Shown here: positions 13,401 through 24,527 of the stretch, one piece after another
How the letters are laid out: every line of letters begins with the position of its first letter
How positions within the stretch are numbered: the stretch's first letter is position 1
Assembly: GCA_964035575.1 (NCBI GenBank)
Contig: OZ037930.1
Span: 956,979 to 1,020,978, forward strand
Length of the DNA stretch: 64,000 nucleotides
Source of the DNA: Rhynchopus sp. YZ270_cl-10
Lineage: Eukaryota; Euglenozoa; Diplonemea; Diplonemida; Diplonemidae
Direction of reading: 5' to 3'
Notes under the pieces: model-generated
What the model saw: only the letters and a program-made list of their open reading frames with translations
What the model was told of the DNA's origin: nothing
The model's database searches: none
Made by a program: the position numbers and the translations under genes

Positions 13401-13926
13401 GCTTTAGAGAGAAAACGAACCCCCCCTCTCATACCTGTGTAAAGGCTGTTGCCTCCTCTGGTTTTCTAAACTGAAGCGACCACATGACCCCCGACCCATC
13501 TTGGAGGTTGACGTACTGCTGCTGCCCTTCGTAGGGCTGCTGCACCCAGTAGGTGGAGGGGAGGAGGCTGGTTTCGAGCAGCTTTTTCTTTTGTTGGTCG
13601 GCGAAGAGGAGACAGACGTAGGGGGCCTGGCCTTTTTGGGGCATGGCACGTACGTAGCACATGGACGCACCCACTAGGTTTTGGTCCTGGAAGAGCCGCA
13701 CCATGGCGGAGTCAAGGATCAGGTCCTCGCCAACGTTGTGCGCCATAGCCGCCTCTGCTATGCTTGCTGACGGCGCAAAGCTTGTCTTCTTCTTCTCCGG
13801 CGGCTTCCACTTAAACGTTCCGTTCCCTTCCTGCCCGCGACGTCTGTCCTGCGAAAACAAATTCCCCAAGCCCGATGGGGTCCCCATCGCGAAGTCCCCG
13901 CTGGTGTCATCCTCATCGTCACTCAT
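10495..13926 (-). CDS. FKBP15-like protein (EVH1-like domain, FKBP domain, coiled coil)
   Basis: Four exons join in phase 0: 13926-13435, 13142-11775, 11418-11317 and 10992-10495, giving about 819 residues. All donors are GTAT; acceptors are CAG, CAG and TAG. The order matches FKBP15 (WAFL), an endosome and actin-linked protein associated with the WASH complex. An acidic MSDDEDD start comes first, then an EVH1/WH1-like domain (about 60-164). An FKBP-type domain follows (about 165-300) with ITRGMHDSIVGMSKGQRR in place of the usual GWEEGLLGMKKG region. After an Ala/Pro/Gln-rich linker comes a long coiled coil from about residue 440. The C-terminal part has a helical LIRSLKSIMNSLYFKLEEE block like the family's conserved tail, then a Pro-rich end. 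Several canonical FKBP active-site aromatics are not obvious, so isomerase activity is doubtful. Introns contain short dispersed repeats. An extra small exon in the 356-bp intron 2 cannot be excluded. Confidence 0.8.
13143..13434 (-). other. Intron 1 of the FKBP15-like gene
   Basis: GTATGAG donor directly after the codon for Gln, and a pyrimidine-rich tract ending CCGCAG before ATGATC. Removing it joins the EVH1-like and FKBP parts in phase 0. Confidence 0.75.
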
Positions 13927-14107
13927 TTTGTTGCCCCCAAATTTGAGAAAAGTAAAAAAAGTAGAAAAAGGAAAAAGAAAAAGGTTATGTGTACCGGGGG
14001 TTAGTGTGACGCTGGGAATGAGTTGATGGGGGTGCAATACGCAGCTTATTGAGCCGGGATGGGCTTCCTGAAGGAGCTCAGGACGGAGGGGGGGGGGGGG
14101 GGGGGGG

Positions 14108-15304
14108 TAGGGGAGGGTCACTGTACTCGATAAATGCGATTTTTCCGATTTTGATCCTCAGAACCGCAGAAGTCCCCGAAAACTATACCAAACCACCTAG
14201 GGGACCCAAAAAACGCACCAGCGACCCAGTTTTGACACAGAAACACTCAGATGATGCCTGAAATGCAATTTTTAAAAAATGCCTACAGAACTTGTACCTG
14301 CCCACCCCCCGTAGATAGAGCAAATCACACATTCATCACGCCTCAGTGTGGGCCAGGGGCCAGAAAAGCCCCCAAAGCCACATATTTTCACCCCAGAACC
14401 TATCCCGAGGGGTACCCAGGCTGTTTCGGGGTGTTTAGAGGGACTTGGTGGAACTTAGAACCATGTTTCAAAAAGGGTACAAGTACTGTGCCAAGGGTTT
14501 TCCCACCCTAAGGTATCTGAAGCCGTCAAAAAACGTGAAGTAGGCAATAAATCAAAAAATACCCCCTGAGGTCAAAAAAACCACACCATAGGCCCATTTG
14601 GACCCCAAAAATCGAATTCCGCCCGGTTTTGGGCACTTTTAACCACTTCTGAGCGACTTTTTTGCGTTTTTTAAAAGTGACCACCAACTTGTACCTGCCC
14701 ACCCCCCCTGTAGATAGAGCAACTCACACATCCATCACGCCTCAGTGTGAGCCAGGGGCCAGAAAAGCCCCCAAAGCCACATATTTTCACCCCAGAACCT
14801 ATCCCGAGGGGTACCCAGGCTGTTTCGGGGTGTTTAGAGGGACTTGGTGGAACTTAGAACCATGTTTCAAAAGGGTACCAGTACTTGGTCCCTTGAGAGG
14901 GCAAACCCTTGGCACAGTACTTGTACCCTTTTTGAAACATGGTTCTAAGTTCCACCAAGTCCCTCTAAACACCCCGAAACAGCCTGGGTACCCCTCGGGA
15001 TAGGTTCTGGGGTGAAAATATGTGGCTTTGGGGGCTTTTCTGGCCCCTGGCTCACACTGAGGCGTGATGGATGTGTGAGTTGCTCTATCTACGGGGGTGG
15101 GCAGGTACAAGTTCTGTAGGCACTCTTTTAAAATTGCATTTCAGGCATTATCTGAGTGTTTCTGTGTCAAAACTGGGGCGCTGGTGCGTTTTTTGGGTCC
15201 CCTAGGTGGTTTGGTATAGTTTTCGGGGACTTCTGCGGTTCTGAGGATCAAAATCGGAAAAATCGCATTTATCGAGAGATTTAACGTGCAGTGACCCTCC
15301 CCTA
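14108..15304. mobile_element. Non-autonomous DNA transposon with long inverted repeats (TAGGGGAGGGTCACTG ends)
   Basis: The left end reads TAGGGGAGGGTCACTG and the right end CAGTGACCCTCCCCTA, an exact inverted pair, flanked by G runs on both sides. If the target duplication is GGGGGGGG, this fits hAT-type insertion, but a G run cannot prove it. About 390 bp of each arm pair (14108-14500 with 14905-15304). A third copy of the inner block lies in direct orientation at 14688-14878. The same inner block recurs in a different element at 54847-55060. No transposase is encoded. Confidence 0.75.
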
Positions 15305-15698
15305 GGGGGGGGGGGGGGCGACACGGTGGAGTACCACAACGCTGGACACACCCCGCATTATTGATGCAACCGAGTGTTGCTTTCTGGTGACAAGAAGGCA
15401 CACCTTGCAGTCGGGGAGAACTACACTCCTGAAGCATGACTTGGATTTGATTCAGAAGGACAGAAGATGAAGACTCCCGCAACGTTAGACACTCATGAAG
15501 TGATCAAGGGGAAAATGAGCAAAACTAAAACCCAACAACAATGTTGCTTTTTTCCCTGTTTTACTTTAGAATCTAATAGCTAATAAATCCTTCGCTTGTG
15601 AAGGTCTTTTTGGTTGTCGTCCAACAAAAAAAAGAGGTTTTTTTTCTAATTGTCGCCAAAAAAAAAGAAGAAAAAGATAGAAAAAAGTTGGCAATTTT

Positions 15699-17449
15699 CT
15701 ACCCCGCGCTGCTTTCGTAAGGACCACTGTGAAGACCACCACCGTACCAGTCTGTCTGTGGCTGCGTGTACTGTGGGGTGTTGGTGTGGTGTTCTACAAA
15801 ATATCAAAAATAGTTCTAAATAAAAAGACTGTTGCTTTTTGGGTTGTATCTACTGCAGAGAACAACGTTTGACTTAAAATACAAAATCCATCTCGTGAAC
15901 AGTGTACCTTTGGTACAATGACCGGTGCACCGTGGATGGACCCCAACCATGCAGTCCCACATTCATTTCGTGGTTTACATCTGATCTAAGGGGGAAAAGG
16001 GGAGCAAAATTTCTGATTATGTTCCATATTAACATAGAAGGTTGCTTTAAAGATTTTTTGGTAGAGGTATAGACAGTAACGTAATGTCCTGCCACTGCTT
16101 TTGAACGCTACTTACAATAGCACAATCACAACATACACAACTTTTCTATTCCAAAAAAACACCAAAAAGGCTTTTAACCCATGCATCTCCCCATCAAAAA
16201 ACCACTCACATACATAAGGATAGCCATACGGGCTGTAGGCAGGGTAGCCGTAGGGGTATGGATAGGGGGCATGGTGTGCAGGTGGGACTTGATGTGCTGC
16301 CTCGGGACGCGACGGGGACGGCTCGGGCACAGCACTACCACCCCCACCACCACTACGCAACCCCTCTGCCTTCGCCAACGCTGCCTTCAAAGCTTCAGCC
16401 TCAACACGCGCCTCGCGTTGGTCCTGCGCCAGGTCTGTGTACGCTGTCTTCAAATCAGCTAGCTCCTTGCGGAGTACTTCCGTTTCTGAGGGTGTTGCTG
16501 CTGCTGGTGTTGTTGTTGTTGTTGCTGCTGCCGCCCCCTCTGCCACACCCATCTGCCCCTTCTGTGGTTCGTTTTCCTTAAGAATCTTCTGCGCAGCTTC
16601 AACGTTGGGTGCAACATGCTGCATAGTTTTGTCAAACATATAACGTATCTTCGATAGCTGTAGCTTCCAATGCGCAGAGGCTGGGAGGTCGCGTGGGTAT
16701 GCATGCTCCGCCATTGAAGGCACAACGTCTGCAAGGAAGTGCTGTGAGGTGGGGTCCGAATGTATGTTCGCTGCCGGGTGAACGTACATCCCGCTTTGTG
16801 AGTACCGATTGGTAGGCCCGGTAAGGTCGGACACACCATGCTCACACCCCGACCCTGTTGCCGCAACATCGACGTCACGCCCATAGAACTTCTTATAACA
16901 CTCCCTACACGAGATGACATGGGGATGCGGGTCGGTCTGCGTATCCACCGTCACGCCATCAAAGGTCTGCGTCCCTCTGTCTGCCACCATCACACCCCAC
17001 TCCTCGAGGCTATCGTCGTCTTCTATACGTTTTTTTGAACGCTTCCTTTTGTGGCCTGAAGAGGAAGAAGATGAGGAGGAGGAGGATTCTGGCTTCTGCG
17101 CTTTCTTCTTCGGTACTGGTGGTGGTGTGGTGAGGGTGGAGAGGTTCGGGATGCCTACCCCTGGAACATCCTTGAGGCTGGTGTACGCGTGGAGGGCAGA
17201 TGCATCGCGTTCGCTCTGTTGCTGTCGGAGGCGTTCCATACGCTTCTTGCTTTCCTCTGTTCGTGTGCTGCTGGAGACAGACACATTGCCGGACAGCACG
17301 CTTGTTACTGGGATTGGCACCACATCGCCCCGTTGCACCACCGTTGTTGCAGAACCCCCCGTCGCAGGCAACGTTGCGTTTGCAGCCAGCTTCGGTGTAT
17401 CATCCTCACTCGTGGTGTCCCCATCCAGCAGATCCCCCAAAGACAGCAT
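15699..17449 (-). CDS. Unrecognised Ser-rich, coiled-coil protein with Tyr/Pro-rich C-terminus
   Basis: The main exon 17449-16214 encodes 412 residues. Visible features are a run of ten Ser followed by a basic HKRKRSKKR stretch (about 121-141, possible nuclear signal), a Cys pair CRECYKKF (181-188) with GCEHG (201-205) that could bind a metal, a helical HWKLQLSKIRYMFDKTM block (260-276), a coiled coil at about 320-366, and a Tyr-Pro-Gly-rich end (390-412). A GTATGTG donor follows. A terminal exon at 15793-15699 looks coding in one frame (YTQPQTDWYGGG, ending ESSAG and TAG). That frame does not match the phase of the donor, so a small exon or another splice site is missing. An acceptor-like ACATAG lies just before the chosen ATG, so an upstream exon is possible. 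Function unknown. Confidence 0.55.
15874..15995 (-). repeat. Dispersed repeat (CATCCATTTCG family), partial copy
   Basis: Begins GACTTAAAATACAAA in plus orientation, contains CTCGTGAACAGTGTACC, then CCCCAACCATGCAGTC and CATTTCGTGG. Other copies are at 17560-17700, 17762-17915, 28985-29090 and 30655-30880, the last nearly complete (about 225 bp). The first 35 bases also occur alone near 11498-11530, 33198-33240, 34148-34185 and 48080-48110. This copy lies in the last intron of the neighbouring gene. Confidence 0.6.
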
Positions 17450-19649
17450 CCCGTTGTCTATGTGTAAAGGGAGGGAAGGGTGGGTGGGGTGGGGTACTGA
17501 ATTGACAATTTGATTTGAAATGCAAAAAAAAAAAAGCCCGCCTTTTGGTATATGCTCGGTGCCATGGTACATCCATTTCGAGGTTGGCATCTGATGTGCC
17601 CTACTCCCGCTTCCTATCAGATGAATGAAAGGATCACTGGAGATGTATGGTTGCTTAAGTCTGTGTGATGCAGGGTCCAGTTTGGGGTCATCTGCCTGTT
17701 TTGCAGTGTGGGAGGTCCGATAATGGAGCCCAATCCCTGAGTCGCTAATCCGGGCGGGAAGAAAGTTGACTTGAGATACAAAGACCTCTCGTGACGGTGT
17801 ACCTTGGTATGATTGGTGGACACCCAACCATGCAGTCCTACATCCATTTCGTGGGTTACATCTGATATGTGCTACTCCCGCTTCCACTCATCAGCCAGAT
17901 GAACGGGGATCATTGCGAACACAGAGAAGACATGAAAGCACCTCTGGCATAGGCCAGCCCATTTCGATACCCTCCCTACTTGAAGAAAAACCCCCTTTTC
18001 TGGTCCATTTCAACGCGAAAATCGACCCCCCAGACCCCCAAAAAAACTGTCGCTGATTTCGACCAGTTTTTTTTCACTCAAACTTTTTTCAAAAACTGAA
18101 AAAAGCCCATTTATTACCCCATACACGACCTAAAAGGTGACATGACATGCTAAATACATGATAACTATCATCACGCCATCATGGAAAACAACGTCGTGTA
18201 GGACACCCCCTACCCTTGGTGAGCGTGGGAGGCATGGTTAACCCCCTTGGTCTGCCCCCCCAAACGGTTTCCTCACAATGGTCTGTGAGAACGGAAAAGC
18301 CAAGCAAGCGTGCATCTCTTCACATCGAAAGACCACACAGCACCCTGCACAACCACCACTGAACAGCATTGGGCAACCTCTCCACCCCACACACTACCCC
18401 ACAGTCGACACAACGATGACTCACGCCAACGTGCACAACTCCCCAGGCACACCACAGCATCAGTGACAACTGAAGCCCGGTAGAGCCATACCCCCCTCCT
18501 CTCCTCTCTCCCCTCTCCTCCACAGGACACATACCCCACACACAGCCCTCCCCTATGCAAGCACAACACAACCGCCACGTGGTTCTCCCCTCAAGGTGTG
18601 CACTGCACTACTATAAAGAACACAACTACCATCCTATCTTCTTCTCCCTTCTCTCACATCGCAGCTCTGCATCACAGAGGCTTTTACCCCCCAATTCCCC
18701 CTCCCCAAAAAAAAAAAATGACTGTCTCCAGAGCCCCTTCACCCTCCTCATCCTCACCTCTCTTTGCTCTAGCATGCCCTCTGCAACACTCCTGGTCAAC
18801 AACACACCGCAGCTCTGCAACACAGAAACTTTTACCCCCAATTCCCCCCTTCCCCCATTTCCCCCCCTCTAAAAAAAAAAATGACTGTCTCCAGAGCCCC
18901 TTCACCCTCCTCATCCTCACCTCTCCGCTCTATGTCCTCTGCAATACTCCTTCGTTCAACCCAGCTCTACTCTGTGACACATCTCCGTCCACCCCCCTAT
19001 CTCCACCCCTGGGTAAGGGTAACAAATACGTGACCTACTGCCGCCATCTACGAATGCGTGCATTGATTTTAATCTTTTGTCCCCCCGCTCTCCTCACCAC
19101 AAACCCACCTCCCTCTCCTACTCCGCTCATCCCACCATCTGACGGTGCCGTAATCAACCTTCCCTTGCTCACCAAGAACGACGTACAGTACGACGTAGAA
19201 GGGGTGTTGTTATGCAAGAGAAGAGATGGCGACCGTTATGCAGAAAGGGAAAACATATCCGATCTCTCAACACCCCCCCCCTCTCCCCCCCTCCCCTTCC
19301 CCCTCAACCTTCACACCACTCAACACAAAGGGCCATGCTCTGCGCAAGAATTACCCTCACCAGGGTATCTACCACGCAACACAACGGAATGTCTATGCCC
19401 TCCAGCAGGCGTTACCTCTCTCTCTCCCTCCCTCTCGAGGGAAGGGATGGGCCACGCCAGTCCATACCCCCCCTATGTGGTAGCGTGCCCCTCTTCTCAG
19501 AAAGCTGTATAGAAGAGACCGCATGCCAGATATGTTTGCATGGATCAATGAGAGGAAGGATACGGCACAACCTAGGCACGGCTTGAAGCGCTCGTCATTA
19601 CTCCATTCCCCGACCCCCACCCCCCGTCATCCGTCACCCAAAGAATGTC
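17450..19649. other. Intergenic region; C-rich low complexity and repeats
   Basis: No gene is supported. It holds two copies of the CATCCATTTCG repeat (17560-17700 and 17762-17915). A C-rich tract contains a tandem duplication of about 140 bp (18662-18796 and 18811-18952, both with ATGACTGTCTCCAGAGCC). A short block at 19330-19375 (GCAAGAATTACCCTCAC) recurs at 30077-30100. Long plus-strand open frames here are Pro/Ser-rich translations of the C-rich repeats and do not look like protein. Confidence 0.55.
18662..18952. repeat. Tandem duplication of a C-rich 140-bp unit
   Basis: Two adjacent copies start GCAGCTCTGCA and share CACAG(A/G)..CTTTTACCCC, an A run, ATGACTGTCTCCAGAGCC and CCTCATCCTCACCTCTC. 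They differ by a few substitutions and C- or A-run lengths. Confidence 0.65.
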
Positions 19650-19990
19650 TCATTTCGTCGTCCCCTCTGAAAGCTGTCTTCAGCAAACCCCACTGCAGTT
19701 GCCACCTTCCGTCGCAGGTCCTTCGCTGTGTCATCCGCATCCGTATAGATGATTGAAGTCTGATCATGAAATCCCTTGATGTTGAGTTCCATTGGTTTTG
19801 TGTGTTTTCTGTTGTGGGAGTGGTGGAGGATCAGTGGCAAGGCGACAAACCACCTTGGCAGTTCATCTTCACGGGAGACACAAATCGTATGCATCCCCGG
19901 AAAGTGACAAGAAGTACGGCTTCGGCACACACCTCATTATTCAAATAAGAGTGTGGCAGAAAAGAGGACAAATCAGCGGACCATTTTATC
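19650..19990 (-). pseudogene. 5' fragment of the ubiquitin-like/LRR gene
   Basis: This stretch repeats the start and 5' flank of the gene at 24528-26078 (compare 25962-26270), with most bases the same over about 300 bp. The start codon (ATG at 19790) and the opening MELNIKGF are kept. So is AKDLRRKVATAVGFAED. After about 45 codons the match ends and the frame soon stops, so all leucine-rich repeats are missing. It is best read as a truncated duplicate. The conservation of the ATG in both copies supports the start chosen for the intact gene. Confidence 0.7.
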
Positions 19991-20142
19991 GAGAGGTTCT
20001 GTCTGGTCAGGCCTTTTGCCGCCAAAGGCCTTGTGTTTCATGAAAACACCAAAACGAAACTGATGAGATGGAGACTAAGCAGTGTTCAAGTGTGAGTAGC
20101 AAAAGAGAGGGGGTGCTGTTACTTTCGTGACACATAACGTAC

Positions 20143-21023
20143 CAGGGTTGCCCCTTGTTCTCGGAAAAAACAGCAAAATTCTGGATTTATGTTCCCGTTT
20201 TTTTCCTTTTTTTGGGTGGGGTTTTTTGCCCTTTTTCGGGCTTTCCGAGCTCTACCCTCACTGTAGTGGGGTCATTTCGAGAAAATGGACAAGTTCTTGA
20301 TTGATACAAATTTTGGTTACGACCACTAGTGCGTTGCTCACAATGCTAAATGAGTGTTAGAACTGTGATTCTGGGCCCACTTTAACCGCCCCTCGAAATT
20401 CAAAAGGGGTCCCAAACCCGGGCGCGCTACACGCGCGCGGAACTTTTTGCAGCTTTGGTCTAGTTGCATTTTGGCTGCAAAATGCAAGGGGATCCCCAAA
20501 GACGTTGGGAATATTATTTGGATGGGGCAGTGATTTTGTACCGGCATACGCTCCCTCGTGGTAACCGTGTGCATGCCAATGAAGTGCTCTCTGGGGTTCG
20601 ATCCGTGGAACCAGTGCTTCCGCCGATGAATGGTGAGGCGTTTGCACTTCTCTTTTTGCGGAGCAAAAAATAATATAAATGGCGCCGCAGGCAAAATTTT
20701 TTGGGTACGGTGTAAAAATCTAGCTTCCAACGAACCCTTTTTTTGCAGAGCAAAAAATGAAAAATGGCGCCGCAGGCAAAAAAAATTGGGGATACAGCCC
20801 TGGATGGTGCAGGATTTTGGTGTCAATTTTTTTTTTTCTTGCCCCCTGAAAACTCTTGCTTTTGAGAGTTTCGACCATTTCACCACACTGGTGGTGTGTC
20901 ACCTACAGTGAAACCCACCAGAAACCACAAAAAAGCCCCCCAAGGAAAAAAGGAAAAAAAAAAAGGAAAAAAAAACTAAAATCCAGAATTTCATGTTCTC
21001 GGTCCCACTTAGGAACTTCCCTG
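20143..21023. mobile_element. Non-autonomous hAT-like element, CAGGGTTGCC family, copy A
   Basis: Starts CAGGGTTGCCCC and ends GGAACTTCCCTG, matching the element at 31717-32600 almost base for base over about 880 bp. Unlike that copy it has no target duplication: TAACGTAC on the left, CTGCTGAC on the right. It abuts another element at its right side, so the flank may have been rearranged. Internally it carries a CGCGCGCG hairpin near 20420-20445 and the composite short repeat at about 20536-20655. No transposase is present. Confidence 0.75.
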
Positions 21024-21335
21024 CTGCTGACCCACTTTTTTTTTTTTTTAGTACAGGAAGTGGGTCAGCCAGGGTATTAGTTAGCTTTTTTTTTTCCGGC
21101 CAAATTCTGGTTTCTGGTTTTTTCCCTCCCCCAGCAGGAATCGCTATTTTTTCTTGTGGTCTGCCAACAAAAAGGGTCAACAAAAAACTTTCCGCGCTCC
21201 GCACGAAAAGGTCCGTTCATTTCGCGCCAAAACGTGATGACGTGGGATGGTAACGTACATCAAGAACCGAACTAACCTGCACTGGGCTCTCTCTAGCAAA
21301 CAAAACCTTCCCTAGTACAAGAAGAAACGGCGGTC

Positions 21336-21490
21336 ATGGCATCAAAACTGTTCTGGCGAAGCCACGGTACGCAACATTTCAAAAATTGTAATATAAAATT
21401 GAACATTTTTACAGCCAAACTATGTCATAGTAGGGCTACTGTTCATAATTTTTGGCTGCGCCACAGGCGCAGCCACGGTACGCTACTTTT
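21336..21490 (+). repeat. GTACGC module (shared by several elements)
   Basis: A block of about 150 bp opens with a small hairpin followed by CGGTACGCAACATTT and closes with a second hairpin, here TGCGCCACAGGCGCA, followed by CGGTACGCTACTTTT. The same order occurs at 58017-58145 (plus) and 52935-53060 (minus). A single half-unit is near 35190-35215. The bases between the ends vary in length. Confidence 0.65.
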
Positions 21491-21551
21491 TTATGATCGT
21501 CGATCCCTTATTCTCGCTCGATATGAGGAGGTTGGGCTGCTGGGGGGGGGT

Positions 21552-22593
21552 TAGGGGGGTCAGTGGCGTCTAAATCCCTGTACAAATACTGTCACAAACC
21601 CATTTTTTTGAAATTTAGGTGAAGAAATCCACCAAAAAGGTCGTACCTGGCCGCAAATCGCCCTGGGGTCACCCAAATATCCCATTAAACCACCTGACAA
21701 CCTCTACAGAGACTTTCCTGATTAAAAAAAATCGGTTTTTTGTGAAAAAAAGGCCAAAAATGCGTAACGCTCGCGTAACGCTATTGGGTCAATTTTCAAC
21801 ACTTTTCAAAAAAAATATTTGAGGAGACATTAGGCCTTCTAAGCACCCGAAAACCACCTCGGTCCACATCCGGTGGGGTCCCAGGGTGGAAATGTATGGT
21901 TTTTGCAGCTTTTAGGGGTCCTGTGTGGGCCCCAGATGTATTCTGTAGTGTCTGAAACACTTAAAAAAGCAGTACTGCCCTCACTTCTTAGCATGTTTAC
22001 ACACATAAAAACCCCAAAAAAAATTGTCCACAGCTTCACAGAAGTCCCCAAAACCACTCGAAAGTGATTGCCGGACCCCACTGGGGGTGGAAAAAATTGT
22101 TTTCAGATGGTTTTGCCCATTTTGGTGACCTCTGGCTCGAAACCTCTCCGATGTCACACTTCTGTCACACTTCTTCCTCCCGGCTAAAATGTGGTTTTTG
22201 TGTATAAAAAAAATTCAAAATTTTCAGCAAAGACATGAAAAAAACTGGACTTTTGGCTCCAAAACCCCACGGAAATCACTCCGTGCACACATATGACTGG
22301 AAAAAACCACTTTTCCTCTTGTTTTGGGCTATTTCAAAATTTTGAATTTTTTGATAAATCGCCTTGTATCAAATCCCCTCTGAAAAGGGGGAATTTGGGT
22401 GAAAACGCGACAAAAAGTGTCGAAAAATCGAGAAAAAAAGTGCCAAAAAGTGCCAAAAAGGCACCAAAACGTAAGAAATAGTCCCACAAATGTGTTTTCT
22501 GGGGTGGTTTTGTGTTTTCGGATATTTTTTTTACACTTTTTCATGATTTTTTGGGGGGTGTGACAGAAAAAAGGGTCTCACTGCTCCCCCTAT
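21552..22593. mobile_element. Possible nested element with TAGGGGGGTCAGTG ends
   Basis: The left end reads TAGGGGGGTCAGTGGCG after a G run, and the right end ACTGCTCCCCCTA is its approximate inverse. The pairing is imperfect and the flanks do not give a clear duplication, so the limits are tentative. Confidence 0.35.
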
Positions 22594-22830
22594 GCATAGT
22601 GTGCAGACGAACAAAATGTTCGTCGATGTTCGTCGTGGGGGGGAAAAAAAAAATTGTTCGTCGATGTTCGTCGTTGTTCGTCGATGTTCGTCGTTGTTCG
22701 TCGTGGGTTGCCCTTGTGGCAGGGACCTGTTCGTCGATGTTCGTCGATGTTCGTCGACGAACATCGACGAACAAAACCGACGAACATTTTGTTCGTCGAC
22801 GAACCAAAAATGTTCGTCTGCACACTATGC
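22594..22830. repeat. TTCGTCGATG decamer array inside a perfect inverted repeat
   Basis: Bounded by GCATAGTGTGCAGACGAAC at left and its exact inverse at right, flanked by CTAT on both sides (22590-22593 and 22831-22834). Inside are about ten copies of TTCGTCGATG or TTCGTCGTTG, first in one orientation and then inverted, so most of the block can fold on itself. It sits at the junction of two TAGGGG-type elements within the 3.3-kb hAT-like element. Confidence 0.7.
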
Positions 22831-22847
22831 CTATGGGGGGGGGGGGT

Positions 22848-24220
22848 TAGGGGGTCGCATTGTCCTCACAAAAAGTGAAATAAAAATTTTTTGTGACATA
22901 GATACTCGTTTCCCGTGGAAAACTAGACACATACCCACCCCAAAAATGTTCGGAGGATCCAATGAAACCATTTTTTTACACTTTGGTGGGCTCAGAAATA
23001 CCCAAAATGGGGAAAATTAGTGAAAAATGGACATTTACCCCAAAATGGGCAAAAGTGGTTTTTTAGCAAAAAAATTGATTTTTTTGGATTACCAGAGGTC
23101 TATTTGGGTGACTCTCTGGTGCAAATCGGGTCCCAGGGGTCCTGTGGACCTGATTTCAACGACCAACAGACTTCTAGACCACTTACAAATGATTTTTTTT
23201 GAATTTTGGAGTCAAAAAAAGTGCCTGTCCAGTGCTTGTCCGGTGCCTGTCCTCTCCGTGACTTTGCCCATGACCATCACATAAAGTAGGGTATGGTACA
23301 AATTTGGGTACATACCCCCCCAAAAAATGGTCCGCGGACCCAACGGAACCGGTTTTTTACCCTTTGGAGGACTTAGAAGCACCAGAAATGGGGAAAAGGA
23401 GTGAAAATTTGCCCTCCCCCCCAGAGAGGGGTAGGGGCGGTTGTGGGCTAAAAAATGCCAAATTAGGGCTGCCAGAGGCCTCTTGGGGCCACTCTCCTGT
23501 GGAAATCGTACTCCTGGGGGTCCTGTGGGCCTGGTTTCGACGAGCTGCACCCTTTTGGACCCTTCGAACCGATCTTGGTTTGAAATATTGAGTCGAATAT
23601 GACCCGCTGAGCCCGTCTGTATGCGTGTAAAACACCCCCCTCCCCCCTCCCCCCTCACTGCCCAACTTCTCCTCCTCTGTCAAGCGTAACAAATATAAAA
23701 CGACCTCCCCCTTACAAAAAGCGTCTGGGAATGCTGCCGAGTTCGTGAGGAGGTTCGTGGATGGGGAGCGGATCAAGGGCGTATGCATGGCGTGTTCTGA
23801 TGAAGTGATTCAGTTGCGCAGCAACATGTACGGCTGTGGGGGGAGGCAGAAAATGCCAAATTAGGGACGCCAGAGGCCTCTTGGGGTCACTCTCCGGTGT
23901 AAATCGTACTCCTGGGGGTCCTGTGGGCCTGATTTCGACGAGCTGCACCCTTTTGGACCCTTCGAACCGATCTTGGTTTGAATTATTTAGTCAAATATGT
24001 CAAATTCCTCCAATCATAGGCTGTATACAGTACAAAAACATGAAAACACCAATAACAACGCATTTTTTTTCGTTTTTTCACGTTTTTTGTCGCAAAACCC
24101 CCCAAAAACCCCCGGAAACCCATTTTTGGGGTGGCACAGGGTGTGGGTCACCACTGAAATGGCCCACCGGTGAAAAAATAATAAAAATTACATAAAAACG
24201 TTAGCCAATGCGACCCTCTA
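22848..24220. mobile_element. Nested non-autonomous element with TAGGGGGTCGCATTG ends
   Basis: The left end TAGGGGGTCGCATTG pairs with CAATGCGACCCTCTA at the right (14 of 15 bases). Both ends abut G runs (GGGGGGGT and GGGGGGGG), which fits the 8-bp duplication expected of a hAT-type element but is weak evidence in a G run. It carries no recognisable coding sequence. Confidence 0.6.
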
Positions 24221-24527
24221 GGGGGGGGGGGTGGGTGGGAACCGAACTTCCTTCGGGCCCCTGGCCAAAAAAAAAAATTTTTTTTTTGAAAAATCCCGAA
24301 TCTCACTTTTTTTTTTTTTTTTGAATAACCAGAATTGGGGAATTCTGGTTTTCAAAACCAGAATTTGTACGGTAACTAATACCCTGGGGTCAGCTGACCC
24401 GCTGACCCAGCCCAGCTAGTCCCCTGTTCTTCGATACAAACCTACCTGTGGACCCACCGACCCCACCCCACATCCCACCCACTGCAATAAAACGGAAGAA
24501 GAGGCTGCCTTAAAACCCGATACCCTT

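Larger units (their letters stand above)
21070..24386. mobile_element. 3.3-kb non-autonomous hAT-like element with 8-bp target duplication
   Basis: The ends form an inverted repeat: CAGGGTATTAGTTAGC at left, GTAACTAATACCCTG at right. Both are flanked by the same 8 bases, GGGTCAGC (21062-21069 and 24387-24394). CAGGG termini with 8-bp duplications are typical of hAT transposons. No long open frame or transposase motif is present. The interior looks composite: it contains the GTACGC module (21336-21490), inner elements with TAGGGG-type ends (about 21552-22593 and 22848-24220) and a 237-bp decamer palindrome between them (22594-22830). A repeated block (23460-23600 and 23850-23995) shares CTCTTGGGG..CACTCTCC.GTG.AAATCGTAC. 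Confidence 0.75.

Noticed and set aside
14160-15120. Three similar open frames of about 100 codons with YHPRTYPEGYPGCFGVF-like peptides
   Set aside because: They come from direct and inverted copies of the transposon core, which is read on both strands; no frame is favoured.
18278-19586. Plus-strand frames of 60-300 codons in C-rich DNA
   Set aside because: Pro/Ser/Thr-rich translations of tandemly duplicated C-rich sequence; several overlapping frames are open equally, as expected for low complexity.
20520-20640. Possible tRNA gene or tRNA-derived SINE (GGGGTTCGATCC resembles a B box)
   Set aside because: No acceptor, D or anticodon stems can be drawn around it. The copy at 32115-32235 has an insertion within the motif, and the block belongs to a larger repeat inside a hAT-like element.
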